Below, piece after piece: positions 52,432-61,281 of a DNA stretch of 64,000 nt (its first letter is position 1; each line of letters opens with the position of its first letter). A program made the position numbers and the translations under genes. The notes under the pieces were generated by a model. It saw nothing but the letters and a program-made list of their open reading frames with translations. It was not told the origin of the DNA and did no database searches. Source of the DNA: Chitinophagales bacterium (GTDB taxonomy: Bacteria > Bacteroidota > Bacteroidia > Chitinophagales > BACL12); assembly GCA_020636645.1 (NCBI GenBank), contig JACJXO010000002.1, positions 372,001 to 436,000 on the forward strand, read 5' to 3'.

Positions 52432-53220
52432 TTAGCGGCCCTGGAACTGAGGTTTGCGTTTTTCCAGGAAAGCAGCCGTTCCTTCTCTGAAATCTTCTGA
52501 GTCCATACAGGCAGAAAACTGACTGATCTCGGTCTTGTACCCGTCACCCACATAACTGCCGCTGCGGTAGTGCGCATTCACAGACTGGATGATCTTGGAA
52601 ACCGCCACAGGGCCTTTTGTGTAAATTTTCTGCAGGATCTCCTGCACCCGCTTCATCAGCTCGCTTTGCGGTACCACATCATTGACCAGCCCCAGTTCAA
52701 GTGCCATGGCAGCATTGATACTGTCGCCCGTGAGCAACAGTTCCAGCGCCTTGCCTTTGCCTATCAGTTCCGGCAAACGCTGGGTACCACCGTAACCGGG
52801 AATCAGGCCGAGGTTTACTTCCGGCTGGCCGAAGATGGCATTTTCAGAAGCTATGCGCATATGACAGGCCATTGCCAGCTCGCAACCACCACCCAGTGCA
52901 TAGCCGTTAACTGCCGCAATGACCGGTTTGGGGTATGATTCGATCTTGTCAAAGGTATCATGACCATTCTCACTCATGGTCTTGCCCTGTTCAGGTGTAA
53001 AATCACTGAATTCAGAGATATCTGCCCCTGCAACAAAGGCTTTCTCACCAGCACCGGTTATGACCACCCCTTTCACATCTTCATGATACATGTATTCTTC
53101 CAGGGCTTCATCGATCTCTACAATGGTCTTGATGCTTAAAGCATTCAGTGCCTTGGGCCGGTTGATGGTGATGTACAGGGTGTTATCTCGAACTTCTGTC
53201 AGGATGTTTTCTGCTTGCAT
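52432..53220 (-). CDS. enoyl-CoA hydratase (crotonase family)
   Basis: A 262-residue crotonase-fold enzyme, likely short-chain enoyl-CoA or crotonyl-CoA hydratase. TINRPKALNALSIKT (about 18-32) and AFVAGADISEFSDF (about 62-75) give the CoA-binding loop. Catalytic glutamates are in YALGGGCELAMACHMRIAS (about 107-125) and QPEVNLGLIPGYGGTQRLPE (about 130-149). The start at 53218-53220 gives MQAENILTEV; a longer frame to 53262 would run through the promoter region. Divergent from methylmalonyl-CoA mutase, which fits a shared role in CoA-ester breakdown. Confidence 0.88.
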   Translation of the reverse strand: MQAENILTEVRDNTLYITINRPKALNALSIKTIVEIDEALEEYMYHEDVKGVVITGAGEKAFVAGADISEFSDFTPEQGKTMSENGHDTFDKIESYPKPVIAAVNGYALGGGCELAMACHMRIASENAIFGQPEVNLGLIPGYGGTQRLPELIGKGKALELLLTGDSINAAMALELGLVNDVVPQSELMKRVQEILQKIYTKGPVAVSKIIQSVNAHYRSGSYVGDGYKTEISQFSACMDSEDFREGTAAFLEKRKPQFQGR

Positions 53221-53239
53221 ATCGGGCTTTTGAAGGGTA

Positions 53240-53247
53240 CAAAAGTA
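53240..53247 (-). promoter_or_regulatory. candidate -7 promoter element for the enoyl-CoA hydratase gene
   Basis: TACTTTTG on the minus strand, 19 bp before the ATG. Perfect match to TAnnTTTG, no TTG seen at the -33 distance. Lies in the 104-bp divergent gap shared with the mutA promoter. Confidence 0.5.
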
Positions 53248-53312
53248 CACACTGTGCGGCACACAGACCGGTGTAGGTTGACCAAAGTCATGTGCATGCC
53301 GGCAGGCTGCTC

Positions 53313-53320
53313 TATCTTTG
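53313..53320 (+). promoter_or_regulatory. candidate -7 promoter element for mutA
   Basis: TATCTTTG, a perfect -7 match ending only 4 bp before the ATG at 53325. Transcription starting 5-7 bp downstream would give a leaderless message. This closeness recurs at 17052-17059 and 19939-19946. No TTG at the -33 distance. Confidence 0.5.
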
Positions 53321-53324
53321 CAAC

Positions 53325-54707
53325 ATGTCTATACCCGCCAACTGGGAAGAACACAGCTTTGAAGACTGGAAGAAAAAGGTTGACCAGGAGCTGAAGGGAG
53401 CATCCTTTGAGGAAACGCTGCAGAGTGATCTGTATGGTATCAGACTGGCGCCACTCTATACAGACAGACCGGCAGAAACCAGCAATGAAGAAGAAGATAT
53501 ACTGGGAGAGCACGAACAATCCGGCATGCAATGGCAGGCTACCGGTTCATTCAGGTACATGGAAGGATCTGTTGCATCCATCCTGCAGGAAGCTTTTACA
53601 GAACAGATCTCCTGGATGCGCATCAGCGGGCAGGTATCTCTTTTCTTAGATCAGTTAGCAAAAGAAGTGCCTTTGCCGGTTACCTTGTGCCTGGAAGCTG
53701 AGTCTGTTCCTGCCAGTGAAGACGAAGTATTGGAATGGCGTGACAGACTTAGAAAGGCCAAGGCCCACCACCCTTTTCTCTGGTCACTGGAGTTTGACCC
53801 TATAGGAAACTGGGCCAGGACCGGAGCGATCCGTCAGGCTGCTCATACTTTTGATCATTTATATGATCTGATCATTCGACTGGAAAGCGATCTGACAGAC
53901 ACAAAATTCATTCGGGTGGATGCTGCTGTAGCCGGAGAAGCCGGTGCCGGCCCCCTTACTGAAATAGCTTATGCACTGAGTGCAGGTTCCTGTTATCTGA
54001 AAGAAATGACGGAACGGGGAATGGAATTGTATGAAGCGGCTCATCTGCTGGTTTTCCAATTCAGTGCAGGAACAGATCATTTTGCAGAGATCGCCAAGTT
54101 ACGTGCATTCCGCACCTGCTGGCGCAATCTGCTGGAATACCTGGATCCTGAATTTGCCTATATGGAACATCCGCCGGTGCATGTGCGCATATCACAGGTA
54201 TTCCATACGCAGGCAGATGTACACAACAATCTGCTTCGCCACACAACAGCTGCACTCTCGGCAATATTAGGCGGGGCTGATGTGCTGGAGGTGCCGCCGC
54301 ATGAAGAAGGTATAAGAGGCCACAGATTGGCCGGCAACATCCAACGCCTGCTTCGTTATGAAAGCCGCATGGACAGTTATGCGAAAGCAGCATCAGGTAG
54401 TTATTATCTGGAACAACTGACCGGTCAGGTGGCAGAAGCCGCCTGGAAAATTTTCTGTGTTTGGGAAGATGCCGGCGGTTGCCTGGAACAATTGCGATCA
54501 GGACAGCTTCAGTCTGCCATACAAACTGACAGACTGCAATTACTGAATGACCATCTGAGCGGAAAAAAAGTCCTGATAGGTGTCAATAAGTATGTCCAGG
54601 AAACACCGGAATTACCGCAACAGAAACATGTAGAATTTAACGAATTCACGGCCATATTACCGTGGAATCTGGAACAAGCTATCAGACATGAGCAGGTGGC
54701 AGGATAA
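53325..54707 (+). CDS. mutA: methylmalonyl-CoA mutase small (beta) subunit
   Basis: A 460-residue partner of the catalytic subunit. The N-terminus IPANWEEHSFEDWKKKVDQE and SFEETLQSDLYGIRLAPLYT (about 28-47) are family features. A TIM-barrel-like region includes EIAYALSAGSCYLKEM and EIAKLRAFRTCWRNLLEYLD (about 248-267), then IRGHRLAGNIQRLLRYESRM. It lacks a B12-binding domain, as expected for the small subunit of heterodimeric mutases. The ATG at 53325-53327 gives the proper N-terminus. It overlaps mutB by 20 bp. Confidence 0.9.
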   Translation: MSIPANWEEHSFEDWKKKVDQELKGASFEETLQSDLYGIRLAPLYTDRPAETSNEEEDILGEHEQSGMQWQATGSFRYMEGSVASILQEAFTEQISWMRISGQVSLFLDQLAKEVPLPVTLCLEAESVPASEDEVLEWRDRLRKAKAHHPFLWSLEFDPIGNWARTGAIRQAAHTFDHLYDLIIRLESDLTDTKFIRVDAAVAGEAGAGPLTEIAYALSAGSCYLKEMTERGMELYEAAHLLVFQFSAGTDHFAEIAKLRAFRTCWRNLLEYLDPEFAYMEHPPVHVRISQVFHTQADVHNNLLRHTTAALSAILGGADVLEVPPHEEGIRGHRLAGNIQRLLRYESRMDSYAKAASGSYYLEQLTGQVAEAAWKIFCVWEDAGGCLEQLRSGQLQSAIQTDRLQLLNDHLSGKKVLIGVNKYVQETPELPQQKHVEFNEFTAILPWNLEQAIRHEQVAG

Positions 54708-56760
54708 ACCATTGAAACACTTTCCTGACTGGGATAAACCTCCGGCCGAAGCGGAAGAACTGGCACATACCATGCCCGGTATGGAACCCTTTATCAGAGG
54801 GCCCTATACCACCATGTATGTGCGCAAACCCTGGACCATCCGGCAGTATGCCGGCTTCAGTACTGCAGAAGAAAGCAACGCCTTCTACCGGCGTAACCTG
54901 GCCATGGGGCAGAAGGGCCTTTCAGTTGCCTTTGACCTGGCTACCCACCGCGGGTATGACAGTGATCACCCAAGGGTCATGGGCGATGTAGGCATGGCCG
55001 GCGTGGCCATTGACACAGTGGAGGATATGAAGATCCTCTTTGACCAGATCCCGCTCGATACCATGAGTGTGAGCATGACCATGAATGGTGCCGTCATTCC
55101 CATCATGGCATTCTATATCATTGCAGCAGAAGAACAGGGCGTACAACCGGCTCAGCTAAGCGGCACCATTCAGAATGATATCCTGAAGGAGTTCATGGTG
55201 CGCAACACCTATATCTATCCGCCCGGACCCAGTATGCGCATCGTATCTGATATTTTCAAATACACCTCGAAGCACATGCCTCGCTTCAATTCCATCAGCA
55301 TTTCGGGTTACCATATGCAGGAGGCGGGAGCCACAGCAGAGATCGAACTGGCATACACCCTTGCCGACGGGCTGGAATATGTTCGGGCAGGGCTGGCAGC
55401 AGGGCTGGACATTGATGATTTTGCTCCCAGATTATCATTCTTCTGGGGAATAGGCATGGATCATTTCCGTGAGATAGCCAAGATGCGGGCCGCCCGTTTG
55501 TTGTGGTACAGGCTGATGTCGCAGTTCGGTCCGAAGAATGACAAGTCGCTCATGCTGCGCACCCATTGCCAGACCTCCGGATGGAGTCTTACCGAGCAGG
55601 ATCCCTTCAATAATGTAGCCCGTACCTGCGTGGAAGCTCTGGCAGCAGCGCTTGGCGGAACCCAGTCTCTGCATACCAATTCGCTGGATGAGGCCATCGC
55701 CCTGCCAACAGATTTTTCAGCAAGAATTGCCCGGAATACACAGCTGTATCTGCAGCATGAAACCGGCATATGCAGGACGGTCGATCCATGGGGCGGATCT
55801 TATCTGGTGGAAAATCTGACGAGGGAAATTGCAGAACAAGCCTGGCAACTCATAGAAGAAGTGGAAGCACTGGGCGGCATGGCAAAAGCAATTGAAGCGG
55901 GCATTCCAAAACTGCGTATAGAAGAATCTGCTGCCCGGAGACAAGCACGGATAGATACCGGAAAAGACATCATTGTTGGCGTGAACGGTTTCGTTGCGGA
56001 GGAAGACAACAATATGGAATTACTGGAAGTGGATAATACTGCCGTTCGTGAAAATCAGATCAGCAGGATACAGGCAGTTAAAGCCACCCGCGATCAGACA
56101 TCTGTAGATGCTGCGTTGAAAGAACTGGCAGATTGTGCAGCAGGAGGAGAAGGGAATCTGCTGGATCTTGCCGTGCAGGCCGCCAGGGTAAGGGCTACAC
56201 TTGGCGAGATCTCTGATGCCATGGAATCATCATTCGGTCGCTATACCGCTAACGTACAGGCAGTAAGCGGCGTCTATCAACAGGAAGCCGGCATGGATGA
56301 ACATTTTCAGGAGGCAAGCACACTGAGCAACCAGTTTGCAGAAATGGCTGGACGGCGCCCCCGCATTCTGGTGGCCAAACTCGGGCAGGACGGACATGAC
56401 CGCGGTGCCAAGGTCATTGCCACAGGCTTTGCAGATCTCGGATTTGATGTGGATATAGGCCCTTTGTTCCAGACCCCAGAAGAAGCTGCCAGGCAAGCCA
56501 TCGAAAATGATGTGCATGTTCTTGGCATTTCATCTCTTGCTGCAGGACATAAAACCCTGGTACCACAGGTTGTGGAATCATTGCGCACCCAGGGAAGACC
56601 CGACATCATGGTAGTTGTGGGAGGCGTAATTCCGCCCGACGACCATGCATTCCTTACAGAAAAAGGTGCCAGCTTTGTATTCGGTCCCGGAACGGTCATC
56701 AGTCTGGCTGCAATAGATATTCTGCATAAACTCATACAAGAACAAACTGACCATGTCTAA
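54688..56760 (+). CDS. mutB: methylmalonyl-CoA mutase large (alpha) subunit
   Basis: A 690-residue B12-dependent enzyme interconverting methylmalonyl-CoA and succinyl-CoA. RGPYTTMYVRKPWTIRQYAG (about 34-53), SVAFDLATHRGYDSDHPRV and NTYIYPPGPSMRIVSDIF mark the substrate barrel. HCQTSGWSLTEQDPFNN (about 293-309) belongs to the core. The cobalamin-binding domain has GQDGHDRGAKVIATGFADLG (about 566-585) with the cobalt-ligand His, then VLGISSLAAGHKTLVPQVVE. It enables propionate use or production via succinate. No MeaB or epimerase gene is in the window. Confidence 0.95.
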   Translation: MSRWQDKPLKHFPDWDKPPAEAEELAHTMPGMEPFIRGPYTTMYVRKPWTIRQYAGFSTAEESNAFYRRNLAMGQKGLSVAFDLATHRGYDSDHPRVMGDVGMAGVAIDTVEDMKILFDQIPLDTMSVSMTMNGAVIPIMAFYIIAAEEQGVQPAQLSGTIQNDILKEFMVRNTYIYPPGPSMRIVSDIFKYTSKHMPRFNSISISGYHMQEAGATAEIELAYTLADGLEYVRAGLAAGLDIDDFAPRLSFFWGIGMDHFREIAKMRAARLLWYRLMSQFGPKNDKSLMLRTHCQTSGWSLTEQDPFNNVARTCVEALAAALGGTQSLHTNSLDEAIALPTDFSARIARNTQLYLQHETGICRTVDPWGGSYLVENLTREIAEQAWQLIEEVEALGGMAKAIEAGIPKLRIEESAARRQARIDTGKDIIVGVNGFVAEEDNNMELLEVDNTAVRENQISRIQAVKATRDQTSVDAALKELADCAAGGEGNLLDLAVQAARVRATLGEISDAMESSFGRYTANVQAVSGVYQQEAGMDEHFQEASTLSNQFAEMAGRRPRILVAKLGQDGHDRGAKVIATGFADLGFDVDIGPLFQTPEEAARQAIENDVHVLGISSLAAGHKTLVPQVVESLRTQGRPDIMVVVGGVIPPDDHAFLTEKGASFVFGPGTVISLAAIDILHKLIQEQTDHV

Positions 56761-57652
56761 CTCAACGTTGCAAAAAAAACTGGCCGCCTATTCTGCACTG
56801 GCAACAACTGCCATGTTTGCCAATCAGGCAGACGCACAGGTCATCTATACAGATGTAGATCCAGATTTCATCATCACAGAACCGGCTGATCCACCTTATA
56901 CTGATATACTGGTCATGGATATCAATATGGACAGCAGCCCGGAAGGCACCTTTGCCTTCTCCAGTTTCCTGTTTGATGGCAGTTGTTATACAGCAGGATC
57001 CATGAGTTTCTATTTCATCAATTATGCATCGGTACTGCTGAATGACACCTCGGCAGGTGTTCGCATACTGAATGAAGGAGAATGGATCAATTCATCAGGA
57101 AACTGGAACAACGACGTTTTTCAGCAATTCATGTTTTCTGATTTCTTCAACAATACCTGCGATTCTGATCTGGAATACCCGGTCATTGGAGGTAACTGGA
57201 GGCAGGAAAATGAAAAATACATGGGCATCCGCTTTTATGATGCTGCTGCAGATCTGCACTACGGTTACGTCAGGTTAACCGTACTGATTGACAGCGTAGC
57301 CGGCGATGCAGAAGTGGAACTGATCAAAGTGTACGGGTATGCCTGGGAATCATCGGCAGATACACCCATCATGGCCGGCGATGGCTACCAGCCGGATGCC
57401 ATACATGACCTGGCTGTCATGGAGCTGCAGATCTGGCCAAACCCCACATCTGAGTTGTTGTATGTTGACCAGATTCCGCCTGGTATGCAACAAGCCCGCT
57501 GGCTGATACATGATCTGGCCGGAAGGCTGATAAGAGATACTCCGTTGAACGGCCCGGTACTGTCTGTTGCCGACCTGCAACCAGGCGTGTACCTGTTGTC
57601 TCTGCAGGACGGTGATCAGCCCGTGGGCATTTCCAGGTTCATCAAACAGTGA
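56753..57652 (+). CDS. secreted protein with T9SS type A sorting domain
   Basis: A 299-residue secreted protein. LQKKLAAYSALATTAMFANQ (about 5-24) and ADAQVIYTDVDPDFIIT form a signal-like N-terminus I have seen on many Bacteroidota secreted proteins, with the cut probably after ADA. The middle part is beta-rich and of unknown function. The C-terminus MELQIWPNPTSELLYVDQIP ... LIHDLAGRLIRDTPL ... LQPGVYLLSLQDG is the type A sorting signal. Its start overlaps the mutB stop by 8 bp, an unexpected coupling of a secreted protein with a metabolic enzyme. Confidence 0.78.
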   Translation: MSNSTLQKKLAAYSALATTAMFANQADAQVIYTDVDPDFIITEPADPPYTDILVMDINMDSSPEGTFAFSSFLFDGSCYTAGSMSFYFINYASVLLNDTSAGVRILNEGEWINSSGNWNNDVFQQFMFSDFFNNTCDSDLEYPVIGGNWRQENEKYMGIRFYDAAADLHYGYVRLTVLIDSVAGDAEVELIKVYGYAWESSADTPIMAGDGYQPDAIHDLAVMELQIWPNPTSELLYVDQIPPGMQQARWLIHDLAGRLIRDTPLNGPVLSVADLQPGVYLLSLQDGDQPVGISRFIKQ

Positions 57653-58390
57653 TCAACCCTCGGGTAAACCGGGGTACTGCGGATTCATATCTTTCAGCGC
57701 ATCATAGATGGTTCTGGCAACCAGGTACTCTTTATACCAGTTCTTGTCTGACGGAACGATGGTCCACGGAATGTCAGGGCTGCATATTCTGAACACATCT
57801 TCATAAGCCTGCATGTATTCATCCCAGTGTTCACTTTCCTTCATATCATTGGGATTATACTTCCACATTTTTCTGGGAATTTCCATTCGCTCTGCCAGAC
57901 GTTCGTGCTGTTCTTTCTGCGAAACATGCAGGTAGAATTTCAGAATGCGTGTGCCGTTCTCCTGCAGCAACCGTTCAAACGCATTGATATGGTCATACCG
58001 TCGTTTGATGGTATCGATATCTACCCAGGCATGCACCCGCTGAATGAGTACATCTTCATAATGAGACCGGTTAAAGATCTGGATCATGCCCTTACGTGGC
58101 ACATGAGGGTGGATGCGCCAAAGGAATTCGTGATCCATTTCTTCTTCCGTAGGCTTCTTGAATGACTGCACCCTGACACCCTGTGGATTGATCAGCCTGA
58201 ATACGTCTCTGATCAGTCCGTCCTTTCCGCTGGCATCCATCCCCTGAAGCACAATGAGTATGCTTTGTTTCCCCTCTGCATACAACCTGTTCTGCAACTC
58301 ATCAAGCTCTTCGGTGATATCCTCCGTTTTCTTCTTGCACGCCTCCTTGTTGGCGCTCACAGGTGGGTTGGTAGATATCTCAGCCAGCAT
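57653..58390 (-). CDS. ppk2: polyphosphate kinase 2 family protein
   Basis: A 245-residue PPK2-type kinase transferring phosphate between polyphosphate and nucleotides. The Walker A-like motif is IVLQGMDASGKDGLIRDVF (about 47-65). SFKKPTEEEMDHEFLWRIHP (about 78-97) and the Walker B-like IFNRSHYEDVLIQRVH (about 107-122) are diagnostic. The start at 58388-58390 gives MLAEISTNPPVSANKEACKK and keeps the protein at family length; the frame opens earlier at 58444. Whether it makes nucleoside di- or triphosphates cannot be read from sequence. Convergent with the T9SS gene with no gap. Confidence 0.85.
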   Translation of the reverse strand: MLAEISTNPPVSANKEACKKKTEDITEELDELQNRLYAEGKQSILIVLQGMDASGKDGLIRDVFRLINPQGVRVQSFKKPTEEEMDHEFLWRIHPHVPRKGMIQIFNRSHYEDVLIQRVHAWVDIDTIKRRYDHINAFERLLQENGTRILKFYLHVSQKEQHERLAERMEIPRKMWKYNPNDMKESEHWDEYMQAYEDVFRICSPDIPWTIVPSDKNWYKEYLVARTIYDALKDMNPQYPGLPEG

Positions 58391-58478
58391 ACACGATATT
58401 TTGGAATAAAAATGAGAAAAAACCGGCATTTGACCGTGATCCATTGCCTGTAAGCAGTATTCAATTCACTATGTACCC

Positions 58479-58486
58479 TATATTTG
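58479..58486 (+). promoter_or_regulatory. candidate -7 promoter element for the AAA+ ATPase gene
   Basis: TATATTTG, perfect -7 match, 21 bp before the ATG at 58508. No TTG at the expected -33 distance. Located in the 117-bp divergent gap with the PPK2 gene. Confidence 0.45.
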
Positions 58487-58507
58487 ACTTCCTTATTCAA
58501 ATCAGCC

Positions 58508-61144
58508 ATGGCCAAGAAGAACGAAGAGAAGAAGCGATTCAAATTCAAACAGATGAAAGTGTATGGATCGCTGGAAAGCTTCCATAACAACAGTAAGAAC
58601 TACCGTATCGTATTTGACGAATCTGAGGTCAGTTATGTCAATGTAGAGGTCCAGTTGTACAATATCCTGTTTGATGAAGAAGAATGGTCTGCCAAGATCC
58701 GGGTACGTGCTTCTGAATATTATTCAGGGAAAGAGTATTGTAATGTAGAAAAGGAACTCAAGGCCGGCATTGACCAGAACATTGTCTATATCCGAGAAGG
58801 CTGGGGAACACCACAACCCGGATGGTGGAAAAAAGGCACCTACAAATGGGAGGTGTTTCTGGACGATGAACTGATAGGTACCAACTATTTCTATATAACC
58901 AACAACGGCATTGTAACTCCTGAACACAACCCGTATTTCAGTATCAATAACATCAGGTTATACGAAAGCCCCAGAGGAAACACACCAAAGGAAGAACGGA
59001 AATACCTGAGTCAGTTCTCCAAAGACACCGCCCGTTACATCAGTATTGAAATGGAGCTGACCAACCTGGTAAGCCAGGAAGATTATTTTCCGCTGGAGCT
59101 CATCTTCAACTTCTACAATGACGTGCGCCAGATGAAGGGAAGCTCATACTGGTTTGAGCACATCAGCGACCATCGCAAACAGATCATACTGGATGTGGGT
59201 TACGGCTCGGATGCACCGGGATTCTGGTTTGCTGATAAATACATCTGCGAGGTGTTGTTCATGGACAACATTGTGGCCATTGTTCCATTTGAAGTGGCAG
59301 ATCAGGATGTAGCCCTCTCGGGCAACCAGATCTGGATGGATGCTGTTTCCAACGATGCGGTCATCAATGATCCGCAGTCAGTCAGCAATGCCACAAGCCT
59401 GGAAGATGCACGAAAAGAACTCGATGAGCTGATTGGCCTTGAATCTGTCAAGAAAGAGATCAATGAACTGACAACCTATCTCAAGTTTCTCAGCCTTCGT
59501 CAGCAAAAAGGATTTGAAGAAGAATCCAAATTCAATCTCAACATGGTGTTTACCGGTAATCCCGGTACAGGCAAGACCACCGTGGCACGCATGCTGGGTA
59601 AGATCTACCGGGCCATGGGTTTGCTGAGCAAGGATACAGTAACAGAAGTTGGTCGTGTGGATCTGGTAGCGGAATTCATCGGGCAAACCGCTCCCAAAAC
59701 CAAAGCCATCATCGAACAGGCCCGCGGAGGCATTCTTTTTATTGATGAAGCCTATGCACTGACCGATCGCGGAGACGACGGAAAGGATTTCGGTCGCGAG
59801 GTCATTGAAGTACTTATCAAGGAAATGAGTGATGGCAAAGGCGATATAGCTTTTGTATTTGCCGGTTATCCGAAAGAGATGCGAAAATTTCTGGAGTCTA
59901 ACCCGGGGCTCTCCAGCAGAGTGGGCAATATCATTCACTTTCCTGACTACACACCGGATGAACTCATGGCTATTGCCGATTATCACAGCAGGAAACGCGG
60001 CGTGATCATCGCACCGGAAGCTCGTGATTTCATTTATATGAAGATCGTGGAAGAGTACCGCAACCGCGATGAGAAATTTGGCAATGCCAGGCTGATGAAC
60101 TCTGTCATAGACGAAGGCAAACAGAATATGGCCCTGCGTATCATGCGGCATGAACAACCCGAGACCCTGTCAAACGACGACCTGTCAACCATCACCCTGC
60201 CTGACATTCAATCGATCTTTGGAATGCTGACAGGCAGTGGTGTAGAATTTCCGGTAGATGAAGCCCTGCTGAATGATGCACTTGCACAGCTCAGAGAACT
60301 GGTGGGACTGAATGAAGTAAAACAGGAGATCGATGAGATCGTCAAACTGGTGCGATACTATAAGGAGATCGGTAAAGACCTGAGAAAGTCCTTCTCTCTG
60401 CATACCGTTTTTACAGGTAATCCCGGCACAGGCAAAACCACTGTGGCCCGCATCCTGATCAAGATCTTTAAGGCACTTGGCATCCTGGAAAAAGGACACC
60501 TGGTTGAAACGGACCGGAAAGGACTGGTGGCAGGCTATGTTGGGCAGACTGCCATTCAGACAGACGCCCTGATACAAAATGCTATGGGCGGCGGGCTATT
60601 CATTGATGAAGCCTACTCTTTGACTGAAGGTGGCGATGGCTATGGCAAAGAAGCAGTGGAAACGTTGCTGAAGCGGATGGAAGATCATCGCGGTGAATTT
60701 GTGGTCATTGTGGCCGGTTATACCGAAGAGATGTTCCGTTTTCTGGAATCCAACCCCGGTTTGAAATCACGATTCGATAAGTTCATACACTTCAGCGATT
60801 ACTCGCCCGAAGATCTGTACGTCATTGCAGTAAATATGTTCGCATCAGAGAACCTGCAATTACAGGATGCAGCAGCAGCACATCTGCAGCAGTATATCAA
60901 ACAATTATGCAGTACCCGCAATAAGTATTTTGGCAATGCACGCACCATGCGTAAACTGGTTGCAGATACCGTGCATAACCAACACCTCCGCATGGCAGGT
61001 CTGCCTGCAGAACAAAGAACAGATGAACTGATCCATACCATCACACTGCAGGATGTGGATGAGTTCACAATGGATGAAGTAACACCTCAAAAGACCTCGA
61101 TCGGTTTTAAAATGAGTGGTGGATCCAATGAACAGCAACCCTGA
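58508..61144 (+). CDS. double AAA+ ATPase of the CbxX/CfxQ (SpoVK) type with duplicated N-terminal module
   Basis: An 878-residue cytosolic ATPase. Residues about 12-265 hold two similar beta-rich modules, each ending in a PG-aromatic-W/F stretch: GTPQPGWWKKGTYKWEVFL (about 94-112) and GSDAPGFWFADKYICEVLFM (about 236-255). I do not recognise this module. Two AAA+ domains follow, each with ELIGLE/ELVGLN linkers, Walker A FTGNPGTGKTTVAR (near 347 and 634), Walker B FIDEAYAL/FIDEAYSL and an arginine-containing NPGLSSR/NPGLKSR. CbxX-type ATPases remodel protein complexes such as Rubisco. The partner here is unknown. The start at 58508 was chosen over a TTG at 58484. Confidence 0.85.
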   Translation: MAKKNEEKKRFKFKQMKVYGSLESFHNNSKNYRIVFDESEVSYVNVEVQLYNILFDEEEWSAKIRVRASEYYSGKEYCNVEKELKAGIDQNIVYIREGWGTPQPGWWKKGTYKWEVFLDDELIGTNYFYITNNGIVTPEHNPYFSINNIRLYESPRGNTPKEERKYLSQFSKDTARYISIEMELTNLVSQEDYFPLELIFNFYNDVRQMKGSSYWFEHISDHRKQIILDVGYGSDAPGFWFADKYICEVLFMDNIVAIVPFEVADQDVALSGNQIWMDAVSNDAVINDPQSVSNATSLEDARKELDELIGLESVKKEINELTTYLKFLSLRQQKGFEEESKFNLNMVFTGNPGTGKTTVARMLGKIYRAMGLLSKDTVTEVGRVDLVAEFIGQTAPKTKAIIEQARGGILFIDEAYALTDRGDDGKDFGREVIEVLIKEMSDGKGDIAFVFAGYPKEMRKFLESNPGLSSRVGNIIHFPDYTPDELMAIADYHSRKRGVIIAPEARDFIYMKIVEEYRNRDEKFGNARLMNSVIDEGKQNMALRIMRHEQPETLSNDDLSTITLPDIQSIFGMLTGSGVEFPVDEALLNDALAQLRELVGLNEVKQEIDEIVKLVRYYKEIGKDLRKSFSLHTVFTGNPGTGKTTVARILIKIFKALGILEKGHLVETDRKGLVAGYVGQTAIQTDALIQNAMGGGLFIDEAYSLTEGGDGYGKEAVETLLKRMEDHRGEFVVIVAGYTEEMFRFLESNPGLKSRFDKFIHFSDYSPEDLYVIAVNMFASENLQLQDAAAAHLQQYIKQLCSTRNKYFGNARTMRKLVADTVHNQHLRMAGLPAEQRTDELIHTITLQDVDEFTMDEVTPQKTSIGFKMSGGSNEQQP

Positions 61145-61281
61145 TCATTGCACCATATCAACGTTTTTACAATTTATTTGCTTTACATTGAGCTTGTTTA
61201 GCATTTGTTAGGTTTTCTTTCTATCGTCTGATTAACAGCAGCTTGGCTGTTCTATGGATTTTCGCATTCAAATCCATTCAG

